A stretch of 64,000 nt of DNA from Martinezella multihospitum (GTDB taxonomy: Bacteria > Pseudomonadota > Alphaproteobacteria > Rhizobiales > Rhizobiaceae). Below are positions 36,036 through 44,174 of the stretch, in pieces. Position numbers and translations under genes: made by a program. Positions within the stretch are counted from its first letter, which is position 1. Each line of letters begins with the position of its first letter. Location of the stretch: positions 634,530 to 698,529 of the forward strand of contig NZ_FMAG01000001.1 in NCBI RefSeq assembly GCF_900094585.1, in the 5' to 3' direction. Below the pieces are notes generated by a model that searched no databases, was not told the DNA's origin, and was given only the letters and a program-made list of their open reading frames with translations.

Positions 36036-36767
36036 TCAGATTAGTTTTTCAGCCATGATCGTTTCGTTATCCAGCCAGAGCTGGACAGGTTGTCCCCGCA
36101 GGCTGGGTGATATGTCTTCCGCCATCTTGTAAATTCCATCGATCGCCAGCAGCTCGGCCTCGAGCTTGCGGCAAAAGATGCGCGCCGAGGCATTGCCGAT
36201 CGAGCCTGCCATGGCGCGGCCGCGCAGGGCGCCATAGATGTGCACGGAGCCGCCGGCGATGACTTCCGCACCGGAGGCCACCGACCCGATGACGGTAACG
36301 TCACCCTCGGGGAAGATCACCGACTGGCCGGAGCGCACCGGCTCGCGGATGATCAGCGACTGCGTGACGGCACGAACTTCCGGCGGCGGCGCCTTGGGCT
36401 CGCTGTTGCGGCGCTCCACGACCGGCTCGGCCTCGGAGACTTCGAAATCTGCAGCCGGACGCCCGCCCTTCAGGATTGGCGGCATGCCGGGTCCTGACAT
36501 CGACGGGCGACCGCCTTCGATGCCCATGATGCTGACATTGCGGGCCGAAAGCTCAGCAATCAGCTCCTTGAGCTGCGCCTTGTCGATCGGCAGGTCGGTG
36601 ATGTCGAGTACCACCGGCCGGCCTAGAAAGAAGCCGGCCGAACGGGCTGCAAGGTCGTCAAGCCTGGTCAACCACTGGTCCAGCGGAAGATCCGGCGAAA
36701 GCATGACCGCAAGGAATGAGCGGCCCTTGATACGGATCGAACGAGCGTCTGTTAGCACTTTGGTCAT
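36036..36767 (-). CDS. minC: Septum site-determining protein MinC
   Basis: A 243-residue FtsZ inhibitor. The N-terminal domain (SIRIKGRSFLAVMLSPDLPLDQWLTRLDDL in pieces) is joined by a Pro-rich linker to the C-terminal beta-helix (VTVIGSVASGAEVIAGGSVHIYGALRGRAMAGS, ending IDGIYKMAED), which binds MinD. It prevents FtsZ ring assembly away from mid-cell. It is the first gene of the operon. A CtrA-type box lies about 42 bases upstream of the ATG. Confidence 0.96.
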   Translation of the reverse strand: MTKVLTDARSIRIKGRSFLAVMLSPDLPLDQWLTRLDDLAARSAGFFLGRPVVLDITDLPIDKAQLKELIAELSARNVSIMGIEGGRPSMSGPGMPPILKGGRPAADFEVSEAEPVVERRNSEPKAPPPEVRAVTQSLIIREPVRSGQSVIFPEGDVTVIGSVASGAEVIAGGSVHIYGALRGRAMAGSIGNASARIFCRKLEAELLAIDGIYKMAEDISPSLRGQPVQLWLDNETIMAEKLI

Positions 36768-36808
36768 CTATGTGAATAAATCGTTGATCCTGTGTACCGC
36801 TCATATGG

Positions 36809-36823
36809 TTAACAACTGGTTAA
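36809..36823. promoter_or_regulatory. CtrA-type box upstream of minC
   Basis: TTAA at 36809-36812 and TTAA at 36820-36823 are separated by exactly seven bases, the full CtrA consensus TTAA-N7-TTAA, inside GGTTAACAACTGGTTAA. It lies 42 bases upstream of the minC ATG, a position suited to blocking the promoter. CtrA control of minCDE has been reported in Sinorhizobium. Confidence 0.7.
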
Positions 36824-36963
36824 TACGGGGCTCCATTCAGGCCCGAGCCGCCCCATAAAACGGCGACGCTCGCAAGCGCCGAAGGCTCGTTGGAGCTGGG
36901 GTCGTAGACGCATGGAGCGGCGAAAATCGCAGCTCCTGCAAGGAGAAGAATGATGGCCTTCAT
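36820..36963 (-). CDS. Putative small exported peptide upstream of minC
   Basis: A 47-residue frame with a strong GGAGGA seven bases before the ATG. The N terminus MKAIILLLAGAAIFAAPC is a Sec signal-like segment. The residue before the Cys is Pro, so it is not a proper lipobox. The mature part would be about 30 residues (VYDPSSNEPSALASVAVLWG then GGSGL). Its TAA lies inside the CtrA-type box before minC. I do not recognise a family. Its good ribosome site and signal sequence favour a real gene. Confidence 0.6.
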   Translation of the reverse strand: MKAIILLLAGAAIFAAPCVYDPSSNEPSALASVAVLWGGSGLNGAPY

Positions 36964-37081
36964 GTGATCCTCCAGCTGCAAGGCATGATCTGCCTTGCCT
37001 GAAATTCGATGTGATAAAAATTAACGATTCTGCGCGCCGCACCTTCCGGAGCAGCGCGCAATATTGGCGCTTGCGTGATTC

Positions 37082-37498
37082 TCAGGCGAGCTTCAGCTCG
37101 ACATTGATGTTGCCGCGAGTCGCCTTCGAATAGGGGCAGGTCTGGTGGGCTTCCTCGACCAGCGTGCGGGCGAGCTCGAGCTCGATGCCGGGCATGCTGA
37201 TGGTGAGGCGCGCCTGCAGGAAATAGGCGCCTTCGGTGGTGCCGAGGTCCACTTCGGCATCGACGGCGAGATCGGCGGGAAGCTTGATCTTGCGCTTACC
37301 CGCGGCAAGGCCCATTGCGCCGATGAAGCAAGCCGACCAGCCAGCTGCGAAGAGCTGCTCGGGATTGGTGCCGGCATGGGCGCTGCCGGGAGGCGAAAGC
37401 TTGACATCCAGCTGGTTGTCATCGCTGCGGGCGAAGCCGTCGCGGCCGCCGATGGTGTGGGTCTTGCCGGTGTAGAGAACCTTGTCGATCTTGGTCAT
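37082..37498 (-). CDS. ohr: Organic hydroperoxide resistance protein Ohr
   Basis: A 138-residue OsmC/Ohr-family thiol peroxidase that reduces organic and fatty-acid hydroperoxides in the cytoplasm. The peroxidatic Cys is in FAAGWSACFIGAM and the resolving Cys in AHQTCPYSKATRGN. The Ohr subgroup start KVLYTGKTHTIGGRDG is clear, and the length is typical. AAGGAG precedes the ATG at 37498; the frame extends much further upstream without similarity. No ohrR (MarR) gene is adjacent in this window. Confidence 0.94.
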   Translation of the reverse strand: MTKIDKVLYTGKTHTIGGRDGFARSDDNQLDVKLSPPGSAHAGTNPEQLFAAGWSACFIGAMGLAAGKRKIKLPADLAVDAEVDLGTTEGAYFLQARLTISMPGIELELARTLVEEAHQTCPYSKATRGNINVELKLA

Positions 37499-37676
37499 GG
37501 AACACTCCTTTGTTGCGTTGCCCGCTCTGTTGTGTCTTGCGGGGCAACGTCTGTTGACGGAGTTGTTTTTGATGGATCGACGTATCCGGCATGTTTCCAG
37601 AATCGCCGGAAGTGTTACAAAACGTAGGCCCTGACAGGCCGGATACAAAGGCTTACAAAGATCCTGAAGATCGCAA

Positions 37677-37907
37677 ATGGGGCCGAAAACAGGAACGGCG
37701 AAGTCGGAGACGCACTTGGGGCAAAACGAGACCAAACAACATTTCGAGACGCGTGACCTCGACGGAGATGCGGAGAAGATTCAGACCGAGGCATATCGAG
37801 TTATTTCCAGAGAGGATGCAAGGCGGCTATCCAGGGACCGGATCCTGCTTTGGCTGGCACTGGCAGCGATTATCATGCTGCTGGCCTGGCTGTTTGGATG
37901 GATTTAG
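37677..37907 (+). CDS. Hypothetical small protein with C-terminal membrane helix
   Basis: A 76-residue frame. The first 52 residues are hydrophilic and charged (LGQNETKQHFETRDLDGDAE, then EAYRVISREDARRLSRDR). The end is one hydrophobic helix, ILLWLALAAIIMLLAWLFGWI, which suggests a tail-anchored membrane protein. No ribosome site is obvious and no family was recognised. It stands alone between ohr and the histidine kinase gene. Confidence 0.45.
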   Translation: MGPKTGTAKSETHLGQNETKQHFETRDLDGDAEKIQTEAYRVISREDARRLSRDRILLWLALAAIIMLLAWLFGWI

Positions 37908-37959
37908 CCGCTGTCCAACCTAGCAGAAGCCACTTCCTAAAAATCCTCTCCGCGAGCGA

Positions 37960-39282
37960 TCAGGAAATGACCACTTCGGCCGCCAGGCCACCGCCTTCGC
38001 GGTTATAGAGCCTGACGGAGCCGCCGAGCGTCTGGGCAAGCTGCTGGGCAATCGCCAGCCCGAGTCCGGTGCCGCCGGTGTTGCGATTGCGCGACTGCTC
38101 CAGCCGGAAGAAGGGCTGCATCGCCGCCTCGATCTGATCTTGTGGAATGCCCGGCCCGCGATCCAGAACGGTGATCGCGACTTGTCCCGTATCCCGTCGC
38201 TCCACGGCGATTTCCGCAGCGCCTGAGAATTTCAAGGCGTTGTCGATGAAGTTGGTGAGGATGCGACGCAAGGCGTGCGGCTTCGTCGTCGCGGTCCCGT
38301 GGATCAGGCCGAGAATCCCTACGGATTTTCCCGTGTCCTGATAGTCGTAGCTTATGCTTTCGATGAAGGAGGCAAGGTCGATGCGCGCGCTTTTCTCGCC
38401 ATTGCCATGGGCGCTGCGCGCATACGCTATCCCATCCTGCACGAGGCGCTCGATCTCGCCGAGATCCTGCAGCAGCTTGGTCTTCTCAGGCGAATCGTCT
38501 GCAATGTCGGCGCGCAGGCGCATGCGCGTGATCGGCGTCTGCAGATCATGCGAAATGGCGGCGAGAATCTGCACGCGCTCCTCGAGATAATGCGCGATCC
38601 GGTCACGCATGGCGTTGAAGGCCCTGGCGGTGTGCGCCACCTCGCTCGGTCCGCGATCGCTCAATGCCGGGCTTTTCCTGTTCGGATCGAGGGCATCGGC
38701 GGCGGCGGCAAATTCGGCGAGCGGCCGGATCGCCTGCCGCACGGCAAACCAGGTGCACAGTACGATCAGCAGCATTTGCACCACGAAGACATAGGGAAGC
38801 CACGCCGCGATCGGCATGATTCCCTTCGGCGTGACGTCGATCGTCACCGGACTGCCGTCGCTCAGATTGAGATGCGCCTGCAGGCGCATGACCGGGCCTG
38901 GTATCGATTCCATGTGGATGGGAAAACGATGGCCGATGGCATCCTCGATCTTGGCGGCGATTTCCCCGCCACGGACCGAGGTATCGGGCACGCCGGGCAG
39001 GCCGTTGCCCAGCTCGAAATTGTAATTGCCGCGGCTGAGCCAATCGACGAAATTCGCCCGCTCATCCGCCGGCAGGCGATCGAGCACGGCGATCGAGGTC
39101 GCGACATCGCTCTCCAACGTGCCGAGCATGACGGCCTTTGCCGACATATAGCGCTCGATATAAAGCACGCTGAAGGACAGGCCGTAGGCGATCGCCAGCC
39201 CGGCAAGCAGGATCAGAAAAATGCGCGAACGCAGGGTGCTGGGCCACCACGGGGCCTGTGCCGAGAGGCCTGGCATGCTCAT
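37960..39282 (-). CDS. Sensor histidine kinase (EnvZ-like)
   Basis: A 440-residue kinase with a first helix at about residues 16-38, a periplasmic domain of about 130 residues, a second helix near 165-185, HAMP (RQAIRPLAEFAAAADALD), a His-box (ILAAISHDLQTPITRMRLRADI) and an ATPase domain with N-box ILTNFIDNALKFS, DRGPGIP and GGTGLGLAIAQQLAQ. It acts with the response regulator encoded just upstream; its ATG overlaps that gene's stop (ATGA at 39279-39282). The signal is unknown. Confidence 0.93.
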   Translation of the reverse strand: MSMPGLSAQAPWWPSTLRSRIFLILLAGLAIAYGLSFSVLYIERYMSAKAVMLGTLESDVATSIAVLDRLPADERANFVDWLSRGNYNFELGNGLPGVPDTSVRGGEIAAKIEDAIGHRFPIHMESIPGPVMRLQAHLNLSDGSPVTIDVTPKGIMPIAAWLPYVFVVQMLLIVLCTWFAVRQAIRPLAEFAAAADALDPNRKSPALSDRGPSEVAHTARAFNAMRDRIAHYLEERVQILAAISHDLQTPITRMRLRADIADDSPEKTKLLQDLGEIERLVQDGIAYARSAHGNGEKSARIDLASFIESISYDYQDTGKSVGILGLIHGTATTKPHALRRILTNFIDNALKFSGAAEIAVERRDTGQVAITVLDRGPGIPQDQIEAAMQPFFRLEQSRNRNTGGTGLGLAIAQQLAQTLGGSVRLYNREGGGLAAEVVIS

Positions 39283-40019
39283 GAGCGCAGCTCCGCAATT
39301 TCCACCGGAACGGAGAAGACATAACCCTCAGACCGAACCGTCTTGATATACATCGGCTCACGCGCATCATCCCCCAGGCGCTGGCGCAGACGGCTGACAA
39401 GGAGGTCGATCGACCTGTCGAACAGATCCGCGTCGCGCCCCTGCGTCAGGTTCAGCAACTGGTCGCGATTGAGCACGCGCTGCGGATGGTCGATGAAGAC
39501 GCGCAGCAGCCTATATTCGGCGCCGCTGAGCGTGATCTCCGTACCGTCCTTGTCGAGCAGATGGCGGCCGACCGTATCCAGCCGCCAATCGCCGAACACC
39601 AGCATCTGGCCGGCTTCGCTGATCTGCAGGTTGGGCGGCAGCATGCGGGTGCGCCGGAGAACCGCCTTGATGCGGGCAAGCAGCTCGCGGGCGGCAAAAG
39701 GCTTTGCCAGATAATCGTCCGCACCCATTTCGAGCCCGAGAATCCGGTCCATTTCGTCGTCGCGGGCCGTCAGCATCAGGACAGGCGTCGCCTTGTGCTT
39801 TCCGGCGCGAAGCTCGCGACACAGCACCAGGCCGTCATCACCCGGCATCATCACGTCGAGCACGATCAGATCGACCGAATTGGCCTCGAGGAAACTGCGC
39901 ATCTGCCGGCCGTCGGCAGCCGTCGTCGCCCGCAGGCCATTCTTCTTGAGATAGCTCGACACCAGTTCGCGGATTTCCCGATCGTCATCCACGATCAGGA
40001 TATGGTCGACATGATCCAT
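39279..40019 (-). CDS. OmpR-family response regulator
   Basis: A 246-residue regulator. The receiver domain has acidic residues in ILIVDDDREIREL, the phosphorylated Asp in VDLIVLDVMMPGDDG, Thr in VLMLTARDDE and Lys in DDYLAKPFAAREL. The C-terminal OmpR winged helix includes LSGAEYRLLRVFIDHPQRVLNRDQLL and DRSIDLLVSRLRQRLGDD. First gene of a pair with the kinase. The direct GATACA repeats before dipZ (10-base period) are the kind of site an OmpR protein binds, so a link is possible but unproven. Confidence 0.93.
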   Translation of the reverse strand: MDHVDHILIVDDDREIRELVSSYLKKNGLRATTAADGRQMRSFLEANSVDLIVLDVMMPGDDGLVLCRELRAGKHKATPVLMLTARDDEMDRILGLEMGADDYLAKPFAARELLARIKAVLRRTRMLPPNLQISEAGQMLVFGDWRLDTVGRHLLDKDGTEITLSGAEYRLLRVFIDHPQRVLNRDQLLNLTQGRDADLFDRSIDLLVSRLRQRLGDDAREPMYIKTVRSEGYVFSVPVEIAELRS

Positions 40020-40131
40020 TTTGATTTCCCACTCATCATCGTAAGCATCAAGCTACGAATATTCATCCTTTTGGCGCCAACGGCAGAGGGCGCCAGCTTA
40101 CGCCGGCGCCCTTCCGAACACTACCGCTGAA

Positions 40132-41184
40132 CTAGAACCGATCAACATCTATCACAGCCTGGGCGAAAGCCTGCGGTGCCTCCTGGGGCAGATTGTGCCC
40201 GATGCCGCCGGTGATGGTGCGATGCTCGTATTTGCCGGAGAACTTGCCGCGATAGGCCGACGGTTCCGGATGCGGTGCGCCGTTGGCGTCACCCTCCATG
40301 GTGATCGTCGGGATCGAAATCACCGGTCCTGCAGCAAGCTTCTGTTCATAGGCATCGAACTTCGCCTCGCCTTCGACGAGACCGAGGCGCCAGCGATAAT
40401 TGTGGATGACGATATCGACATGGTCGGGATTGTCGAAAGCGGCCGCCGAACGGTCATAGGTGGCGTCATCGAAGGCCCATTGCGGCGAAGCGGTGTGCCA
40501 GATCAGCTTTGCGAATTCGTGCCGGTTTTCCTGATAGCCGAGGCGGCCGCGTTCGGTGGCGAAATAGAACTGATACCACCAGGCAAGCTCGGCCTTCGGC
40601 GGCAGCGGCTTGCGGTTGATTTCCTGGCTGCCGATGAGATAGCCGCTGACCGAGACCAGCGCCTTGCAGCGTTCCGGCCAGAGTGCCGCCATGATATCCG
40701 CGGTGCGGCCGCCCCAATCGTAACCGGCAATGACAGCCTTTTCGATCTTCAGCGCATCGAGAAGCGCGATCATGTCGGCGGCAAGGGCTGCCTGCTGGCC
40801 GTTGCGCGGCGTGTCCTTCGACAGGAAGGTGGTGCTGCCATAGCCGCGAAGATAGGGGATGATGACGCGATAGCCGGCACCAGCCAAAAGCGGTGCAACA
40901 TCAACGAAACTGTAGATGTCATAGGGCCAGCCGTGCAGCAGCAGGACGACCGCGCCATTGGCCGGGCCGGCTTCGGCGTAACCGACGTTGAGCACGCCGG
41001 CATTGATCTGCTTCAGCGTTTCGAAGGACGTATGGCTGCCGGCCTTGACGGTTGACAAGGTCGAAGCGGACGGCTTCTGCTCGGCAGCGCCAGCAATGGC
41101 CGGAAGGCCGAATTCGGCGGCTGCAACGGCGATGGCGGCCATGCCAAAAAAGCGGCGGCGGGTGTGGTTGATTTCCTCGGACAT
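40132..41184 (-). CDS. Tat-exported alpha/beta hydrolase with Asp nucleophile
   Basis: A 350-residue hydrolase. The N terminus HTRRRFFGMAAIAVAAAEFG carries the twin-Arg motif of a Tat signal, so the folded enzyme is exported. HGWP at 84-87 forms the oxyanion region. The nucleophile is Asp156 in AGYDWGGR, and the catalytic His is in GGIGHNLPQEAP. An Asp in G-x-D-W-G-G places it with epoxide hydrolases and haloalkane dehalogenases rather than esterases. GGAGAG precedes the ATG. It is divergent from dipZ. Confidence 0.88.
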   Translation of the reverse strand: MSEEINHTRRRFFGMAAIAVAAAEFGLPAIAGAAEQKPSASTLSTVKAGSHTSFETLKQINAGVLNVGYAEAGPANGAVVLLLHGWPYDIYSFVDVAPLLAGAGYRVIIPYLRGYGSTTFLSKDTPRNGQQAALAADMIALLDALKIEKAVIAGYDWGGRTADIMAALWPERCKALVSVSGYLIGSQEINRKPLPPKAELAWWYQFYFATERGRLGYQENRHEFAKLIWHTASPQWAFDDATYDRSAAAFDNPDHVDIVIHNYRWRLGLVEGEAKFDAYEQKLAAGPVISIPTITMEGDANGAPHPEPSAYRGKFSGKYEHRTITGGIGHNLPQEAPQAFAQAVIDVDRF

Positions 41185-41542
41185 CTATCTCTCCTGTGCA
41201 TTGGATCGTGGGCTTAAGAAAGCCAGCCGCATGTATCGCCGATGTGTCGTCGATGGCCTCGTTTTGAATGCCTGTGTAGCTTCCGGCCGCCAAGATACAG
41301 TCTGATACAATCCACTTCCTTTGATTGATCAAGGCCTGCCAGCGCCTGAAGCGGCGGCGAAATCGCGTCGCGCCGATCAGTTTGTATCGCAATGTATCGA
41401 AGCCGGAGACATCGACGTTTCGGTACATTCTCGCATCCAATCAGACACATTCGAGATACGTCGCCACCGGCAGATGGCGTCACTGCTGAGCACGGCACGC
41501 CGCCGTTCGCAGCCGGTCAATCGCTTCTAAAGGAACAAGACG
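41185..41542. other. Divergent intergenic region before dipZ
   Basis: About 360 bases between the exported hydrolase and dipZ. No gene was recognised; an 86-codon frame here has unbiased composition and no motif. The notable content is a set of GATACA/TGTATC repeats, described separately. The region should contain both promoters. Confidence 0.6.
41294..41398. promoter_or_regulatory. Paired direct repeats GATACA-N4-GATACAA (two copies, opposite strands)
   Basis: GATACA at 41294-41299 and 41304-41309 repeat with a 10-base period on the plus strand. TGTATC at 41383-41388 and 41393-41398 give the same GATACA-N4-GATACAA arrangement on the minus strand. A looser TGTATCG/TGTGTCG pair starts at 41232. 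Tandem half-sites one helical turn apart are typical of OmpR-type regulators. Confidence 0.55.
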
Positions 41543-43315
41543 ATGACGCTTCTCATCATTGCCTATCTCGGCGGTGCGCTGACGATCTTAAGTCCATGCA
41601 TCCTGCCCATCCTCCCCTTCGTCTTTGCCCGCGCCGGACAGCCCTTCGTTAGAAGCACGCTGCCCATGCTTGCGGGCATGGCGCTAACCTTTGCTTTCGT
41701 CGCAACCCTTGCCTCGGTCGGCGGCGCCTGGGCGATCCGCGCCAATGAATATGGTCGCCTCGCTGCCATCGTCCTGCTCGGCCTCTTCGGCCTTAGCCTG
41801 ATCTCGCCGCGCATCGCCAGCGCCCTATCGCGCCCGGCTGTCAACCTCGGCAATAACCTGCTGAACGCCGCCGGTGCGCAGGGCGCAACGTCAAGCGTCA
41901 AAAGCTCCTTCGTGCTCGGCATTGCAACCGGCCTGCTCTGGGCGCCCTGTGCCGGCCCGATCCTCGGTCTTGTCCTGACGGGTGCGGCTTTGAAGGGCGC
42001 CAATCTGCAGACGACCTTCCTGCTGCTGGCCTATGGCGCCGGTGCCGCCACCTCGCTTGCCGTTGCGCTGCTTGCCGGCGGTAAGATCTTTGCCCGCATG
42101 AAGCAATCCCTCGGCGTCAGCGAGCGCATCCGCCAGTTCGCCGGCGCTACCGTTCTCGCCGGCGTTGCAGCCATCGCCCTTGGCCTCGACACCGGCCTGC
42201 TGGCTCGCCTTTCCTATGCCAGCACCGGTTCCTTCGAGCAGGCTCTGCTGGAGCGGCTGCACAGCAAGACTGAAACGCCCGCCACTGAAGTCGCTAGCAA
42301 CACCGCCATGAAGGTTGCCACCGATGCAGCACGGCCCTTCCACAGCGATCTTCCCGTCGAAGGTGCTGCGCCTTCGCTCGATGGCGCCGTCACCTGGCTG
42401 AACTCTGAGCCGCTGACAACGGCTCAGCTTCGCGGCAAGGTCGTGCTCGTCGACTTCTGGACCTATTCCTGCATCAACTGCATCCGCACAATTCCCTATG
42501 TCCGTGCCTGGGCGGAAAAGTATAAGGATCGAGGCCTTGTCGTCATCGGCGTCCATGCTCCGGAATTCGCCTTCGAGAAGAATGTCGACAACGTCAAGAA
42601 GGCGATCGCCGACTTCAAGATCGGCTACCCCGTTGCAATCGACAACGACTATCGCATCTGGCGCGCCTTCGAGAACAACTACTGGCCTGCCCATTATCTG
42701 ATCGATGCCAAGGGGCAGATCCGCTACCAGCACTTCGGCGAGGGCAATTATCGCCAGACCGAACAGGCGATCCAAGACCTTCTGCGCGAAGCAGGTAGCG
42801 ACATGGCGCAAAGCGGCCCGGTCGTTCCGGATGCAAAGGGTGCGGAAGCAAGTCCCGACCTCGGCCACATCCGCTCCGGCGAAACCTATGTCGGCTATAG
42901 CCAGGCGACGGGTTTCGTCTCGCCCGAAGGCCTGAAGGCAGACACCACGGCGGACTACTCCGTTGCCAATCCCGGCCTCAACCAATGGGGACTGGCCGGC
43001 ACCTGGACCGTCGGGTCTGAGCAGGCATCCCTCAACAAGGCAGGTGGCGGCATCAGCTATCGCTTCAGCGCCCGCGACCTGCACCTCGTCCTCGGGCCTT
43101 CGACAGACGGGAAGCCGATCCGCTTTCAGGTGACCGTCGACGGAAAGCCACCCGGCGCCGATCACGGTTCCGATATCGACGCCGACGGCAACGGCACCGT
43201 GACTGCCACCAAGCTCTACCAGCTGGTCCGCCAATCGGGTGACGTCTCGGCACGCAACTTCGATATCCGTTTTCTCGATCCCGGGGTGCAGGCCTACGCC
43301 TTCACCTTCGGCTGA
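41543..43315 (+). CDS. dipZ: DipZ-like CcdA-thioredoxin fusion
   Basis: A 590-residue inner-membrane protein. Residues 1-about 235 are a CcdA-like electron-transfer unit (YLGGALTILSPCILPILPFVFA with its Cys, and GLLWAPCAGPILGLVLTG with the second). Residues about 275-415 form an exported TlpA/thioredoxin domain with the active site Cys310-Ile-Asn-Cys313 in TYSCINCIRTIPYV. The last 150 residues form a beta-rich domain like that of mycobacterial DipZ. It carries reducing power to the periplasm. AAAGGAAC precedes the ATG. The exported hydrolase at 43366 follows by 50 bases. Confidence 0.92.
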   Translation: MTLLIIAYLGGALTILSPCILPILPFVFARAGQPFVRSTLPMLAGMALTFAFVATLASVGGAWAIRANEYGRLAAIVLLGLFGLSLISPRIASALSRPAVNLGNNLLNAAGAQGATSSVKSSFVLGIATGLLWAPCAGPILGLVLTGAALKGANLQTTFLLLAYGAGAATSLAVALLAGGKIFARMKQSLGVSERIRQFAGATVLAGVAAIALGLDTGLLARLSYASTGSFEQALLERLHSKTETPATEVASNTAMKVATDAARPFHSDLPVEGAAPSLDGAVTWLNSEPLTTAQLRGKVVLVDFWTYSCINCIRTIPYVRAWAEKYKDRGLVVIGVHAPEFAFEKNVDNVKKAIADFKIGYPVAIDNDYRIWRAFENNYWPAHYLIDAKGQIRYQHFGEGNYRQTEQAIQDLLREAGSDMAQSGPVVPDAKGAEASPDLGHIRSGETYVGYSQATGFVSPEGLKADTTADYSVANPGLNQWGLAGTWTVGSEQASLNKAGGGISYRFSARDLHLVLGPSTDGKPIRFQVTVDGKPPGADHGSDIDADGNGTVTATKLYQLVRQSGDVSARNFDIRFLDPGVQAYAFTFG

Positions 43316-43365
43316 AATGCCCTCTTCACCCCAAGCATGAACCGCAACTGACAGGAGTCATACTC

Positions 43366-44124
43366 ATGAATACCCGCTTTCTTTCCATCGTCGCATTTGG
43401 CCTTGCCGCAAGCACCATCGCATTCGCGGCCCAGGCATCCGAGGTCAAGAATATCGTCATCGTCCACGGCGCTCTCGCCGACGGTTCGGGATGGCGCAAG
43501 ACCGCCGATATCCTCGAAAAGGACGGCTTCAACGTCACGGTCGTACAGGAGCCGATCACCTCGCTTGCCGACGATGTCGCCGCCACCAATCGCGTGCTCG
43601 ACCTTCAGAACGGCCCGAGCCTGCTCGTCGGCCACAGCTATGGCGGCATGGTCATCACCGAAGTGGGCAATCGCCCCGACGTGGCCGGCCTCGTCTATGT
43701 CGCGGCGTTTCAGCCGGACAAGGGCGAAAGCCTGATCAGCCTCGCAAGCTCGAAGCCGGTTGGAAGCATGAACATTCGCGAAACCAAGGACGGCCAGTAT
43801 CTCTATCTCGATCCGGCGACATTTGCCGCCGACTTTGCCGGCGACCTGCCGAAGGATGAGGCCAATTTCCTGGCGAAATCACAGGTCTTTGCGTCGAAGG
43901 CCGCGTTTACTGCCAAGGTCGGCGATCCCGCCTGGAAGGTGAAGAAGAGCTGGACGGTCGTTGCGACCAACGACCGCTCCATCAATCCCGAGCTGGAGCG
44001 CGACATGGCCAAGCGTGCCGGCAGCGATGTGACCGAAATCAAGGCAAGCCATGCCGTCTTCGCCTCGCAGCCGGAAAAGGTGGCTGCCGTCATCGAAAAG
44101 GCCGCCAAGGACGCCGGCAAGTAA
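43366..44124 (+). CDS. Exported alpha/beta hydrolase
   Basis: A 252-residue alpha/beta hydrolase with a signal peptide (FLSIVAFGLAASTIAFAAQA). The domain starts NIVIVHGALADGSGWRKTA. The nucleophile Ser is in LLVGHSYGGMVITE, the Asp is probably in VVATNDRSINPELE and the His in IKASHAVFASQP. It resembles methylesterase/salicylate-esterase-like hydrolases; the substrate is unknown. AGGAG precedes the ATG. It is 50 bases downstream of dipZ and probably cotranscribed. Confidence 0.87.
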   Translation: MNTRFLSIVAFGLAASTIAFAAQASEVKNIVIVHGALADGSGWRKTADILEKDGFNVTVVQEPITSLADDVAATNRVLDLQNGPSLLVGHSYGGMVITEVGNRPDVAGLVYVAAFQPDKGESLISLASSKPVGSMNIRETKDGQYLYLDPATFAADFAGDLPKDEANFLAKSQVFASKAAFTAKVGDPAWKVKKSWTVVATNDRSINPELERDMAKRAGSDVTEIKASHAVFASQPEKVAAVIEKAAKDAGK

Positions 44125-44133
44125 ACTCTGGTG

Positions 44134-44162
44134 GGCGGCGGTCCCATGAATGGGCCGCCGCC
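44134..44162. terminator. Hairpin between convergent hydrolase and O-methyltransferase genes
   Basis: GGCGGCGG at 44134-44141 and CCC pair with GGG and CCGCCGCC at 44155-44162 around a six-base loop, with one bulged T at 44142. It lies ten bases after the hydrolase stop. No T run on either side. Confidence 0.6.
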
Positions 44163-44174
44163 GGCATCCGATCC

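Noticed and set aside
41891..43234. A 447-codon minus-strand frame opposite dipZ
   Set aside because: Antisense to a gene with CcdA and CINC thioredoxin motifs; no domain in the shadow frame.
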